A DNA stretch of 64,000 nucleotides from Streptacidiphilus jeojiense (GTDB taxonomy: Bacteria; Actinomycetota; Actinomycetes; Streptomycetales; Streptomycetaceae): NCBI RefSeq assembly GCF_000719095.1, contig NZ_JOEH01000009.1:310001-374000 (forward strand), in the 5' to 3' direction. Shown piece by piece: positions 34,883-42,083 of this stretch. The stretch's first letter is position 1. Each line of letters opens with the position of its first letter. The notes beneath the pieces were generated by a model. That model made no database searches. It had not been told where the DNA came from and was given only the letters and a program-made list of their open reading frames with translations. Position numbers and translations under genes: made by a program.

Positions 34883-37642
34883 GTGGGCAAAAGGGAAAAA
34901 TATGCACCCTCTGCCACAGGTGCCGAGCCTGTTGCTGGAGAAGGGCCGGGCACAGCGGGTGAACCGGGTGTGTGCTCCAAGCTGGTTGGTCCCAGTGGTG
35001 ACAATGGGGTGTCCTCACAGCAGTCGCCCTCCAGCCCGGGGGTATTGGCTGTGGGACAGGTGTCAGTCTCGGACACGGCTTCTGCGACAGCCATCGCAGG
35101 TGGTGTTGCTGTCACTGGCTACGTCCACAACTTGACGCTCGTGCAGTTGGAACGGCAGCCCGTCAGCTTTCCGTATCAGGTTGGCGTCCTTCCCCGACCC
35201 GCAGCATATTTCCAGTTTCGAGAGGAGGTTGCCCAACTGGAACGGATGGTCGCAGGGGGCGGTACTGCGGTGGTTGGTCCGGTGCTGTCGGGGATGGGCG
35301 GGGTCGGCAAGACGCAACTTGCGGCGCATTTCGCCCGCCGGGCCTGGGACACTGATTCTCTTGACTTATTGGTATGGGTGACAGCAGGGACGCGCGCGGC
35401 GATCGTCGATGCTTACGCTGGCGTTGCTGGCGCCGTCCTGGGGTCGGTGCCTGCTGACCGCGAACAAGCAGCACAGCAGTTTCTGGCCTGGTTGCAGCCC
35501 AAGCGTGCTTCTGGTCCTTGCCGCTGGTTGATGGTCCTTGATGACGTAGCGGATCCCCAAGATATCAAGGGGCTGTGGCCTCCTGACAGCCCTCTGGGCC
35601 GCACTCTGATCACCACACGCCGACGAGACGACTCTTTGCTGCGTGGCCGTAGCATCGTGCGGGTGGAACTGTTCACACAGGCTCAAGCGGTCACTTATCT
35701 CTCCGAAGCGTTGGCAACTGGGGGACGTGGCCACTCCACTGCCGAGCTGGCTGGTTTGGCAGCAGACCTTGGCTACCTTCCTCTGGCCCTGTCTCAGGCT
35801 GCCGCCTACCTCGTAGATGCCGCCCTGGACGTCGGCATCTATCGCGACCTTCTCGCTGATCAGGCCAGACGGTTGCCAAACCTCCTTCCCCGGGGCGGGC
35901 AGCTGCCGGATGACCAGACGCTCACCGTGGCGGCGGCCTGGACCTTGTCACTGAACCGTGCCGACCTGCTGCATCCTCAGAACCTTGCCCGAGCCATGCT
36001 CGATCTCGTTGCGATGCTTGATCCCAACGGCATTCCCGAGCGGATCCTGACCAGCAAGCCAGCCAGAGACTTCCTCGCGTTCCAGCGCAGGGCCGCTGCA
36101 ACTGACAGTAGCGGATCGATCTCGGAGGTATCGGCAGACGATGCGGTGGCTGCACTGCGAGCACTCGACCGCTTGGGCCTGATCGACCACACTCCCGCCA
36201 CACCGCACCGCGCGGTGCGTGTCCATCAGCTCATCCAGCGGTCCGCCCGGGACCGCATGGACTCGGCATACCGCTCCCTTCTGGCTCGGACCGCAGCTGA
36301 CGCCCTCATCGACAGCTGGCCCGGCATCGAACGCGACACCGATCTCGCCCAGGGGTTCCGTGCCAACTCCCAGGTCCTTACGGACCACAGCGGGGAACTG
36401 CTCTGGCAGTTCGGTGCACACCACCTGCTTTTCCGCACCGGGCACAGCCTCGGCGAGAGCGGACAGCCCTCAGCTGCTGTTGCTTACCACCAGCACATGA
36501 TGGAAATCGGAGCCCGCACGCTGGGGCAAGACCATCGGGACGTACTCGCTTGTCGCCATTTCCTCGCCCTGTGGCAAGGCCAAGCGGGCGACGCGTCAGG
36601 CACCGTTGCGGCCTACGAACATCTGCTGTCCGACCAGACTCGCGTTCTGGGGGCCTCTGACCTCGACACTATCTCGACGCGCAACAATCTCGCATGGTGG
36701 CGTGGGCGCTCAGGAGACGCGGCCGGAGCAACTGCCTCGTTCAAAGCGCTCCTGGCAGAGGTGCTGGACACTCTTGGGCCCACCCACCCCGCTGCCTTCA
36801 AGGCGCGCCACAACTTCGGTTACTGGCAAGCCCACGCCGGAGATGTCGCTGGTGCCGTCACGACCTATGAGGCCCTGCTCTCCGACCAGGTTCAGGCATT
36901 GGGCCCAGATGACCCCGACACTATGAACACGCGAAACTGCCTCGCGTGCTCACGCGGCTCCGCAGGTGATCCATCCGCAGCCGTCCGTTCCTTGAAAGTG
37001 CTGCTTGATGACCGTCTTCGTGTCCTCGGCCCCAACCATCGGCTGACCCTGGTCACGCGCCATAACCTCGCCCGCTTCAGCGGTGAATCCGGTGACGCGG
37101 CTGGCGCGTTCGCCGCATTCGGACCCATCGTGGCCGACAGGCAGCGCGTCCTGGGTCCCGATCACCCGCACACCCTCAACGCACGCAGCGAGCTCCTTCG
37201 CTGGCAGGCAGAAGTCGGGGATCCAGCTGGTGCCGCCGCCGGCTACCAGGAGCTACTCCTGGACCGGCTCCGCGTCCAGGGACCAGATCACCCCGACACG
37301 CTCACCACACGTCACAGCCTGGCGCAACGGTGCGGGGAGGCCGGCGACAGCACTAACGCCGCACGCAGCCTTGAAGGTGTCCTCGCAGATCGACTGCGCA
37401 TTCTTGGCCCCGATCATCCGCAATCACTCACCACCCGCAGCGAGCTGATCCGCTGGCAGGCAGGGGCCGCCGGTCCCGGTAACACTGTGAACGCGTATGA
37501 GGAACTGCTCGCGGATCGGCTACGCGCCCTTGGGCCAGATCACAAGGACACGCTGGCCACCCGCAACGACCTGGCCCAATGGCGAGGCACCGCAGAAGAC
37601 ACAAATGGCGCCGCCACTGATACTGAACTTGATTGGGGGTAG
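34883..37642 (+). CDS. Module 2 NB-ARC (STAND/NLR-like) NTPase with diverged TPR repeats
   Basis: 919 residues, paralogous to the product at 31164. The leader motif is GGVAVTGYV (73-81), then PVSFPYQVGVLPRPAAYFQF. The NB-ARC domain has P-loop GMGGVGKTQ (137-145), Walker B WLMVLDDVAD (about 215-224), TTRRR (244-248) and GYLPLALSQAAAYL. There are about nine 42-residue TPR units from residue 530, with the same consensus (DRLRVLGPDHPDTLTTRHSLAQ type) but much diverged from each other. The GTG follows GGGAGGG at 34867-34873; the TTG at 34862 is less likely. The region is visibly less GC-rich than module 1. It probably senses a different trigger from module 1. Confidence 0.83.
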   Translation: MGKREKYAPSATGAEPVAGEGPGTAGEPGVCSKLVGPSGDNGVSSQQSPSSPGVLAVGQVSVSDTASATAIAGGVAVTGYVHNLTLVQLERQPVSFPYQVGVLPRPAAYFQFREEVAQLERMVAGGGTAVVGPVLSGMGGVGKTQLAAHFARRAWDTDSLDLLVWVTAGTRAAIVDAYAGVAGAVLGSVPADREQAAQQFLAWLQPKRASGPCRWLMVLDDVADPQDIKGLWPPDSPLGRTLITTRRRDDSLLRGRSIVRVELFTQAQAVTYLSEALATGGRGHSTAELAGLAADLGYLPLALSQAAAYLVDAALDVGIYRDLLADQARRLPNLLPRGGQLPDDQTLTVAAAWTLSLNRADLLHPQNLARAMLDLVAMLDPNGIPERILTSKPARDFLAFQRRAAATDSSGSISEVSADDAVAALRALDRLGLIDHTPATPHRAVRVHQLIQRSARDRMDSAYRSLLARTAADALIDSWPGIERDTDLAQGFRANSQVLTDHSGELLWQFGAHHLLFRTGHSLGESGQPSAAVAYHQHMMEIGARTLGQDHRDVLACRHFLALWQGQAGDASGTVAAYEHLLSDQTRVLGASDLDTISTRNNLAWWRGRSGDAAGATASFKALLAEVLDTLGPTHPAAFKARHNFGYWQAHAGDVAGAVTTYEALLSDQVQALGPDDPDTMNTRNCLACSRGSAGDPSAAVRSLKVLLDDRLRVLGPNHRLTLVTRHNLARFSGESGDAAGAFAAFGPIVADRQRVLGPDHPHTLNARSELLRWQAEVGDPAGAAAGYQELLLDRLRVQGPDHPDTLTTRHSLAQRCGEAGDSTNAARSLEGVLADRLRILGPDHPQSLTTRSELIRWQAGAAGPGNTVNAYEELLADRLRALGPDHKDTLATRNDLAQWRGTAEDTNGAATDTELDWG

Positions 37643-37899
37643 CTCCTTTCTCTGGCGGCGCACACGTCGAACTGTGGCGGGTGCTCCAAGGTCGCAAGGA
37701 GATCGTCAATGGCGCGGGACAGACGGTCTCGCTTCCCGCGCCTGCCCCGGACGCGATCCGGTCTGCCGTACAGACCACGATCGATGCCTGCCTGCACCCC
37801 ATACTCCGCTTGGGCGAGCACTTCGGTTGGACCTACGCGGAACTGACCGTGGATGTTCTCGTCGACGACGTGTCCACCGCCGTCGAGGGGGCCATGTAG
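37633..37899 (+). CDS. Small ORF of unknown function overlapping the end of module 2
   Basis: 88 residues from a TTG that overlaps the NTPase stop by 10 bases; a GTG further in is possible. It reads GGAHVELWRVLQGRKEIVNG in its first third and ends in VDVLVDDVSTAVEGAM. It is acidic at the C-terminus and has no signal or membrane segment. I do not recognise a family. Its composition is gene-like and the overlap suggests coupling to module 2, but it could be the remnant of a larger gene. Confidence 0.4.
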   Translation: MGVAPFSGGAHVELWRVLQGRKEIVNGAGQTVSLPAPAPDAIRSAVQTTIDACLHPILRLGEHFGWTYAELTVDVLVDDVSTAVEGAM

Positions 37900-37965
37900 A
37901 GCGCGGCATCCACATGCTGGGGCCCGGCCAGATGACCGCTGGCTGGGCTCCTCTGCGCAGGACAC

Positions 37966-38219
37966 TCAGGCAGAGCGATCCTCTTCCGCCGATCCGGCGG
38001 GCTTCCGTGGTGGTGTCTTCCTCTTGGTCGGGGACGGCCTGACCGTGTAGATCGCTGAAGTAGGGCCGACGCGAAGTCGGATCCGTCTCTCGATCCCCCG
38101 GATAGGAGCTGTGCTAGTCGGCAACTGGCGAGTGTCCGAGCCCAGTTGCTCTTGCAGTCGATCAGGAGTTCGCCGGGCTGCTGCAACGGCCCGATCTGCA
38201 CGACGTGGAACGCGCTCAT
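37966..38219 (-). pseudogene. Possible frameshifted small gene downstream of the SUKH-3 gene
   Basis: A start ATG overlaps the stop of the next gene upstream (ATGA), and the first 40 codons look gene-like (MSAFHVVQIGPLQQPGELLI and on). Then that frame degrades, while the +1 frame carries IRLRVGPTSAIYTVRPSPTK and a basic tail to the stop at 37966. This suggests a frameshift near 38095-38105. The family is unknown, and the two halves may be unrelated. Confidence 0.3.
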
Positions 38220-39076
38220 GACGTTGCGATGGTCTGCGGAAGGACGCCCAGGACGAGTTTCTCCAGGGCGTCCTTGAGGGGGCCGAACGTCGCGATCCAG
38301 TCTGCGACGAGGTAGATCTCGCTGTGCTCGTCGATGCCCAGGAAGAACCGGCCCTGGTCGAGCTCCCCGATAGGGAAGAGGTCGCGCCCGATCGTTTCAC
38401 CCCAGTCGGCGAACCGGTCTCCCTCGCCGACGCAGAGCTCGGGATCGAACTCGAAGGGGGTCTTGGCGCAGGTGATGCCCGGCCCGCTCAGTGACACGCT
38501 CAGGCCCCCGAACTCGGCCAGGAACCGTTCGGCTGCTTCATGCAGGTGCACCAGGCCGTCCTCTTCCAGGGCGTCGCGCCACGGATCAACGGACACGCGC
38601 CGGCTGGGCCACCATCCGGCCGCGCGCAAGGCTTCCTCGGTTTCGATGGAGAACCCGGTCACCACGTCCGCTTCTGCCAAGGGCGTTGCCGTCGCGTCCA
38701 CCCAGGCGTGGACCCGGGCCTGCGTTGCTGCCGACGACGTGCTGACGGGTACTGGCTGTCCCCGCTCAGCGGCCCAGGCCGGTCGCATTCTCGCCTGCCA
38801 CCGATCGAAGTCGTCTCGCAGGAAGCAGGGGTCGACCGGCTTGAGTCGCAGTTGCGGTCGCTCGTCGGCCCACCAGACCTCGAACTCGACGACAGAGCCC
38901 TCCCGCGGCCACCGGTCCGCATCGACCGGCAGCAGGAGCACGTCCACGAAGCCACCAACGGGCAGGCCGACGTCGATGAAGATCCCCATCGCCCCCGGCC
39001 TCGGCACCCGGACCACCCTCCCCGAGAGCCGCTGCCCGAAGCGCAGGCCCCCGCGAACGCGATTCCACTCCTCCAT
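38216..39076 (-). CDS. S1-like/SUKH-3 fusion protein
   Basis: 286 residues. Residues 1-85 look like an S1/OB-type domain (LSGRVVRVPRPGAMGIFIDV, VGGFVDVLLLP). Residues 150-275 match SUKH-3: AAGWWPSRRVSVDPWR, AAERFLAEFGGL, DRFADWGETIGRDLFPIGE, then FFLGIDEHSEIYLVADWIA. SUKH domains are the immunity side of many toxin-immunity systems, although free-standing SUKH-3 proteins also occur without a toxin. The ATG at 39074-39076 begins the conserved part; the longer frame to 39403 is not supported. It is the only clear minus-strand gene in the island, and no adjacent polymorphic toxin is seen. Confidence 0.75.
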   Translation of the reverse strand: MEEWNRVRGGLRFGQRLSGRVVRVPRPGAMGIFIDVGLPVGGFVDVLLLPVDADRWPREGSVVEFEVWWADERPQLRLKPVDPCFLRDDFDRWQARMRPAWAAERGQPVPVSTSSAATQARVHAWVDATATPLAEADVVTGFSIETEEALRAAGWWPSRRVSVDPWRDALEEDGLVHLHEAAERFLAEFGGLSVSLSGPGITCAKTPFEFDPELCVGEGDRFADWGETIGRDLFPIGELDQGRFFLGIDEHSEIYLVADWIATFGPLKDALEKLVLGVLPQTIATS

Positions 39077-39452
39077 GTCCACCACGCCGGCATCCTCGCA
39101 GCCTTCCGGGCCACAAGAATTCGAGTTAGCCCCGCCGTCCGGATCACAAGACCGGAACCCTGGTGCCGCCGCGCGGCCAGAGGAGCGACTGGAGGCCGTT
39201 GGGTGGGCACACTGCGTAGCGATAGGGAGAGTGGAGCAGCTGGCCTGCGAATGCTGAACCCGTCGACTCCCGTGGCTCCTGGTGCGAAAATCATGGTGCG
39301 CGGAGGGCGCTGTGAGGCTCCGATTGCGCTGGCCTGCAGGGCCCTCGGCGGCGTGAACTGGAGGCCAGGAGCTCGCACGTTGGAGTACGGATTCAGTCCG
39401 CATGAGGACGAGAATTCACGAGAAACGTTGAGAGCCACTGAGAGGGATTTAT
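39077..39452. other. Noncoding right end of the island
   Basis: I see no supported gene between the SUKH-3 start and the right arm-type sites. Frames read antisense through here and across attR owe their length to composition and to the tRNA-derived repeat. Confidence 0.5.
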
Positions 39453-39491
39453 GCAGGTCAGACGAGATGGCGGCTGCATTTGCGCAGGTCA
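39453..39491 (+). other. Right arm-type recombinase sites (GCAGGTCA repeats)
   Basis: GCAGGTCA is present at 39453-39460 and 39484-39491. Extended matches to the left-end copies are visible: GCAGGTCAGACG at 29891 and 39453, and GCAGGTCAGGGGC at 29979 and 39484. The second copy lies 18 bases from attR. This pairing ties the two ends together as arms of one element. Confidence 0.6.
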
Positions 39492-39509
39492 GGGGCCTGC
39501 TCGGCCAAA

Positions 39510-39555
39510 ACTCGTAATGCGTAGGTCTCGGGTTCGAATCCCGAAGGCGGCTCAC
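39510..39555 (+). other. attR: right attachment repeat, tRNA-Thr 3' fragment
   Basis: An exact 46-base copy of 29743-29788. It is only the anticodon-to-3' part of the tRNA, without acceptor 5' strand or D arm, so it is not a second tRNA gene. It marks the right boundary of the island, giving about 9.77 kb between the left ends of the repeats. Confidence 0.93.
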
Positions 39556-39558
39556 CCC

Positions 39559-39592
39559 AAAGCCCCGGTCGGACCACTCCGACCGGGGCTTT
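39559..39592 (+). terminator. Original tRNA-Thr terminator, displaced by the island
   Basis: A perfect 15-bp stem (39559-39573 with 39578-39592) with a CCAC loop ends in TTT. It starts 3 bases after attR, the same position relative to the tRNA end as the island-borne terminator at 29793. It was most likely the native terminator before integration. Confidence 0.8.
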
Positions 39593-39692
39593 CGTGGCTG
39601 TCGGTCCGTCGTCGCTCCGTCCTGTTGGCGGTGGAATCCCTGGACTGACTGTGCGGTGTGTCCAGGGTGTGCGCGGAGAGCGGAGGTGTGCG

Positions 39693-40271
39693 GTGACTGT
39701 CACAGAGGATCGGCCGCAGATGCTGGCGGAGGAGTTCGAACGCATTGCCGCTGCCGCTGAGCGTGAGGGCGTTCGGCTGGAGTTCGTCCACGGGAAGCTG
39801 GGGGTCAAGGCTGTGCCGGACGGGGATCATGATGAGATCGTCCGCTGGGTGATGGAGCACTGTATGCAACAGCGTCCGGACCTGTGGCTCTATCCGGAAC
39901 GTGGTCTGAAGGTCGAGACCTGTCGAAAAGGCCATGCGAAACCTGACGGGGCACTGGCACCCAAGGGAAGCTTTGCCGGGCAGGGGGAGTGGGCGAACGC
40001 TGACCGGGTGCAGATGGTGGTCGAGGTGACGTCCTACGACACCGACACCGACAGGCGCGACCGGGATGAGAAGCCGCGCGCCTACGCGCAGACCGGCATC
40101 CCCGTGTACCTGCTGATCGACCGGGATTCCTGCGAGTCCCTGGTGTACAGCGAGCCCGAGGACGGCGCGTACACAACGCTCACGCGACGCCCGTTCGGGA
40201 AGACCGTCGAACTGCCCGGTCCGGTCGGGATCACTCTGGACACCGAGCCGTTGAAGGATTGGGTTCGCTGA
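39693..40271 (+). CDS. Uma2 family protein (DUF820 nuclease-fold)
   Basis: A 192-residue protein of the Uma2/DUF820 family, a PD-(D/E)XK-type fold common in Streptomyces. RLEFVHGKLGVKAVPDGDHD, the core KPDGALAP, then VQMVVEVTSYDTDTDRRDRD and YAQTGIPVYLLIDRD give the expected Asp, Glu and Lys-type positions. Members are presumed nucleases without known roles. The GTG at 39693 follows GGAGG; the 33 codons upstream are not conserved-looking. It lies outside the island, just past attR. Confidence 0.85.
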   Translation: MTVTEDRPQMLAEEFERIAAAAEREGVRLEFVHGKLGVKAVPDGDHDEIVRWVMEHCMQQRPDLWLYPERGLKVETCRKGHAKPDGALAPKGSFAGQGEWANADRVQMVVEVTSYDTDTDRRDRDEKPRAYAQTGIPVYLLIDRDSCESLVYSEPEDGAYTTLTRRPFGKTVELPGPVGITLDTEPLKDWVR

Positions 40272-40472
40272 CGACGAAGGCTGCTGAGAGGGACTTCGTA
40301 GGCCGGACGGGCTGTCAGCTACGTTCTCGCGCTCTCGCGCGGAGTGTCTGAACTGGACGGCGGAGCAGCCCCGTCGGGGCGAGTGTGTCCGACCTGGTCT
40401 GAATTCGACGGCACCCAGCACTCGGCACCCGGCAGCCGCTGGCCGGAGGGCTGTTTTGGGGCCGGCTGCTGT

Positions 40473-41267
40473 TCAGAGCGTCAGGGCTTCGCCCTGTTTC
40501 GGGGTGAGGGCCTGGTAGGTCTCGGTGGAGGCGGCGTCGAGGAAGCGGGGGAGTTCCTCCGGCTGGGTGGTGTAGACGCCGTTGATGTGGAAGCCGTCGT
40601 AGTGGATGGGTAGTGCGACCTTGGCGCCCAGCAGGCGTGCGGCCACTGCCGCGTGTTCGGCGTCGAGGGCTGCGGGGTAGGGGCTCGGTGGTTGGCAGTG
40701 CGGGAAGCAGAGGGTCGGGCCGTTGATCGGGGTCAGTACCGCGTCGAAGGGGCCGTACCGGTGGGCGGCTCGCCACCAGTAGCCGTGGAACATGCTGTCG
40801 CCCAGGTGGATCACGCGTTTGCCGCCGGCTTCGACGGCCCAGGAGACCTGGGGGTCTCCGAGGGCGTCGACGGCGGGGACGGCTGCGATCGTGAAGGGTC
40901 CGATCCTGGTGGTCTCCCACAGCGCCATGGGCCGTCTGGGCAGCTTCCGTTCGGTGAGTTCGCCGTCGGCCTTGAGTAGCCAGAGGTTCTCGTGGGCGTC
41001 GCCGCCGAAGGGCTGGGGGTGCAGCACCTGGCCGCCGGGGCGCAGGGCGCGGGCGAGTGCTCCGGCGTCGGTGTGGTCCCGGTGCAGATGGGTGCAGAGC
41101 CCGGCGAGCACGTCCCCTTCGGTGCTCGGCGGGGTGACCCTGGGCAGCGGAGCCGAGAGCGGGGTGCCCTCCAGGACTCCCTCGGGGCGGCCGAGCAGGT
41201 CGATGACCAGGCTCTCGCCCTGTGCTTCGAGTTCCACTCCGGCCCAGCCCAGCCATCGGACGCGCAT
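40473..41267 (-). CDS. MBL-fold metallo-hydrolase
   Basis: A 264-residue metallo-beta-lactamase-fold enzyme (UlaG/lactonase-like). The metal motif is THLHRDHTDAGAL (HxHxDH), with further ligands in VIHLGDSMFHG and PIHYDGFHINGVY. It starts MRVRWLGWAGVELEAQGESL, typical of the family. The ATG at 41265-41267 follows GGAGGGG. It is divergent from a TetR-type gene 72 bases away, which probably controls it. The substrate is unknown. Confidence 0.88.
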   Translation of the reverse strand: MRVRWLGWAGVELEAQGESLVIDLLGRPEGVLEGTPLSAPLPRVTPPSTEGDVLAGLCTHLHRDHTDAGALARALRPGGQVLHPQPFGGDAHENLWLLKADGELTERKLPRRPMALWETTRIGPFTIAAVPAVDALGDPQVSWAVEAGGKRVIHLGDSMFHGYWWRAAHRYGPFDAVLTPINGPTLCFPHCQPPSPYPAALDAEHAAVAARLLGAKVALPIHYDGFHINGVYTTQPEELPRFLDAASTETYQALTPKQGEALTL

Positions 41268-41295
41268 CGGGATCCCCTCCACTTTGGCGTACGCT

Positions 41296-41327
41296 CGTTC
41301 GGCAAAAATTAGCACACGGGCGTTCGG
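41296..41327. promoter_or_regulatory. Paired CGTTCGG elements in the MBL/TetR divergent promoter
   Basis: CGTTCGG occurs at 41296-41302 and 41321-41327 as direct repeats 25 bases apart, in the only 72-base gap between the divergent genes. TetR proteins usually bind palindromes in such gaps. These are candidate half-sites, but no clean palindrome is visible. Confidence 0.3.
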
Positions 41328-41339
41328 TAAGCTGCGGGC

Positions 41340-41933
41340 ATGAGGAAATCCGTCGACGAGGCCCGCCGTACCCGCGACCGCATCGTCAGCACGGCCGTGA
41401 TGCAGGCGTCGAGCACGGGGCTCTCGGGCCTGACCATCGGCTCGCTCGCCGAGGCGCTCGGCATGAGCAAGGCCGGAGTGGTGGGTCCGTTCGGCTCCCG
41501 GGCGGAGCTTCAACTTGCCGCACTGACGCGGGCGGTGGACATGTTCATCGAGGCCGTGGTGACGCCGGGCCTCGGGGCCGATCCCGGCGCCGCCCGACTG
41601 AACGCCGTGATCGACAGGTGGTGCGACTACCTCGCCGACAGCCCGTTCCCCAACGGCTGCTTCGTCACGGCGGCCTCCTGCGAGTTGGACGGTCGGCCGG
41701 GTGAGCTGCGCAGCTACCTGCGCGAGACGGTGCTCCGCTGGCGGGCCTTCCTGCGTGAGCAGATCGTCGTCGCGCAGGCCGCGGGGGACATCGGCGCCGG
41801 GGTCGACGCCGACGGCCTGGTGTCGGGGCTGATCGGCATCGCCATGGCCGCCAACCAGGAGATCCAGTTGCTGGACGACGACACGGCGGCGGAGCGGGCA
41901 CGGGGTCTGATGCACGCCGTCGTCCGCCCGTAG
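41340..41933 (+). CDS. TetR family transcriptional regulator
   Basis: A 197-residue TetR repressor. The helix-turn-helix spans about residues 26-62 (LTIGSLAEALGMSKAGVVGP then FGSRAELQLAALTRAV). The C-terminal ligand domain has the PFPNGCFVTAASCELDGRPG segment of a widespread subgroup (TetR_C_16-like). It is divergent from the MBL hydrolase, the likely target. ATG start, weak ribosome site. Confidence 0.88.
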   Translation: MRKSVDEARRTRDRIVSTAVMQASSTGLSGLTIGSLAEALGMSKAGVVGPFGSRAELQLAALTRAVDMFIEAVVTPGLGADPGAARLNAVIDRWCDYLADSPFPNGCFVTAASCELDGRPGELRSYLRETVLRWRAFLREQIVVAQAAGDIGAGVDADGLVSGLIGIAMAANQEIQLLDDDTAAERARGLMHAVVRP

Positions 41934-42083
41934 CCGCCAGGCCGTGCCGTACCGCGCAGCCGGGTGGGGTGGGGTTACCCCCACCCCAGACCCGGTGACG
42001 TGCCCCATGGTTGCGCCATGCCCGCTCCAGGAGGCTTGAGACACAAGGACGCACGCCCGTGTCGAGCATTCAGGAGAACTCCA

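Noticed and set aside
39077..39403. Upstream extension of the SUKH-3 gene
   Set aside because: The added 109 residues are low-complexity, and the S1-like domain begins right after the ATG at 39076.
39510..39555. Second tRNA-Thr gene
   Set aside because: Only the anticodon-to-3' part is present. The acceptor 5' strand and D arm are missing, so it is an att repeat.
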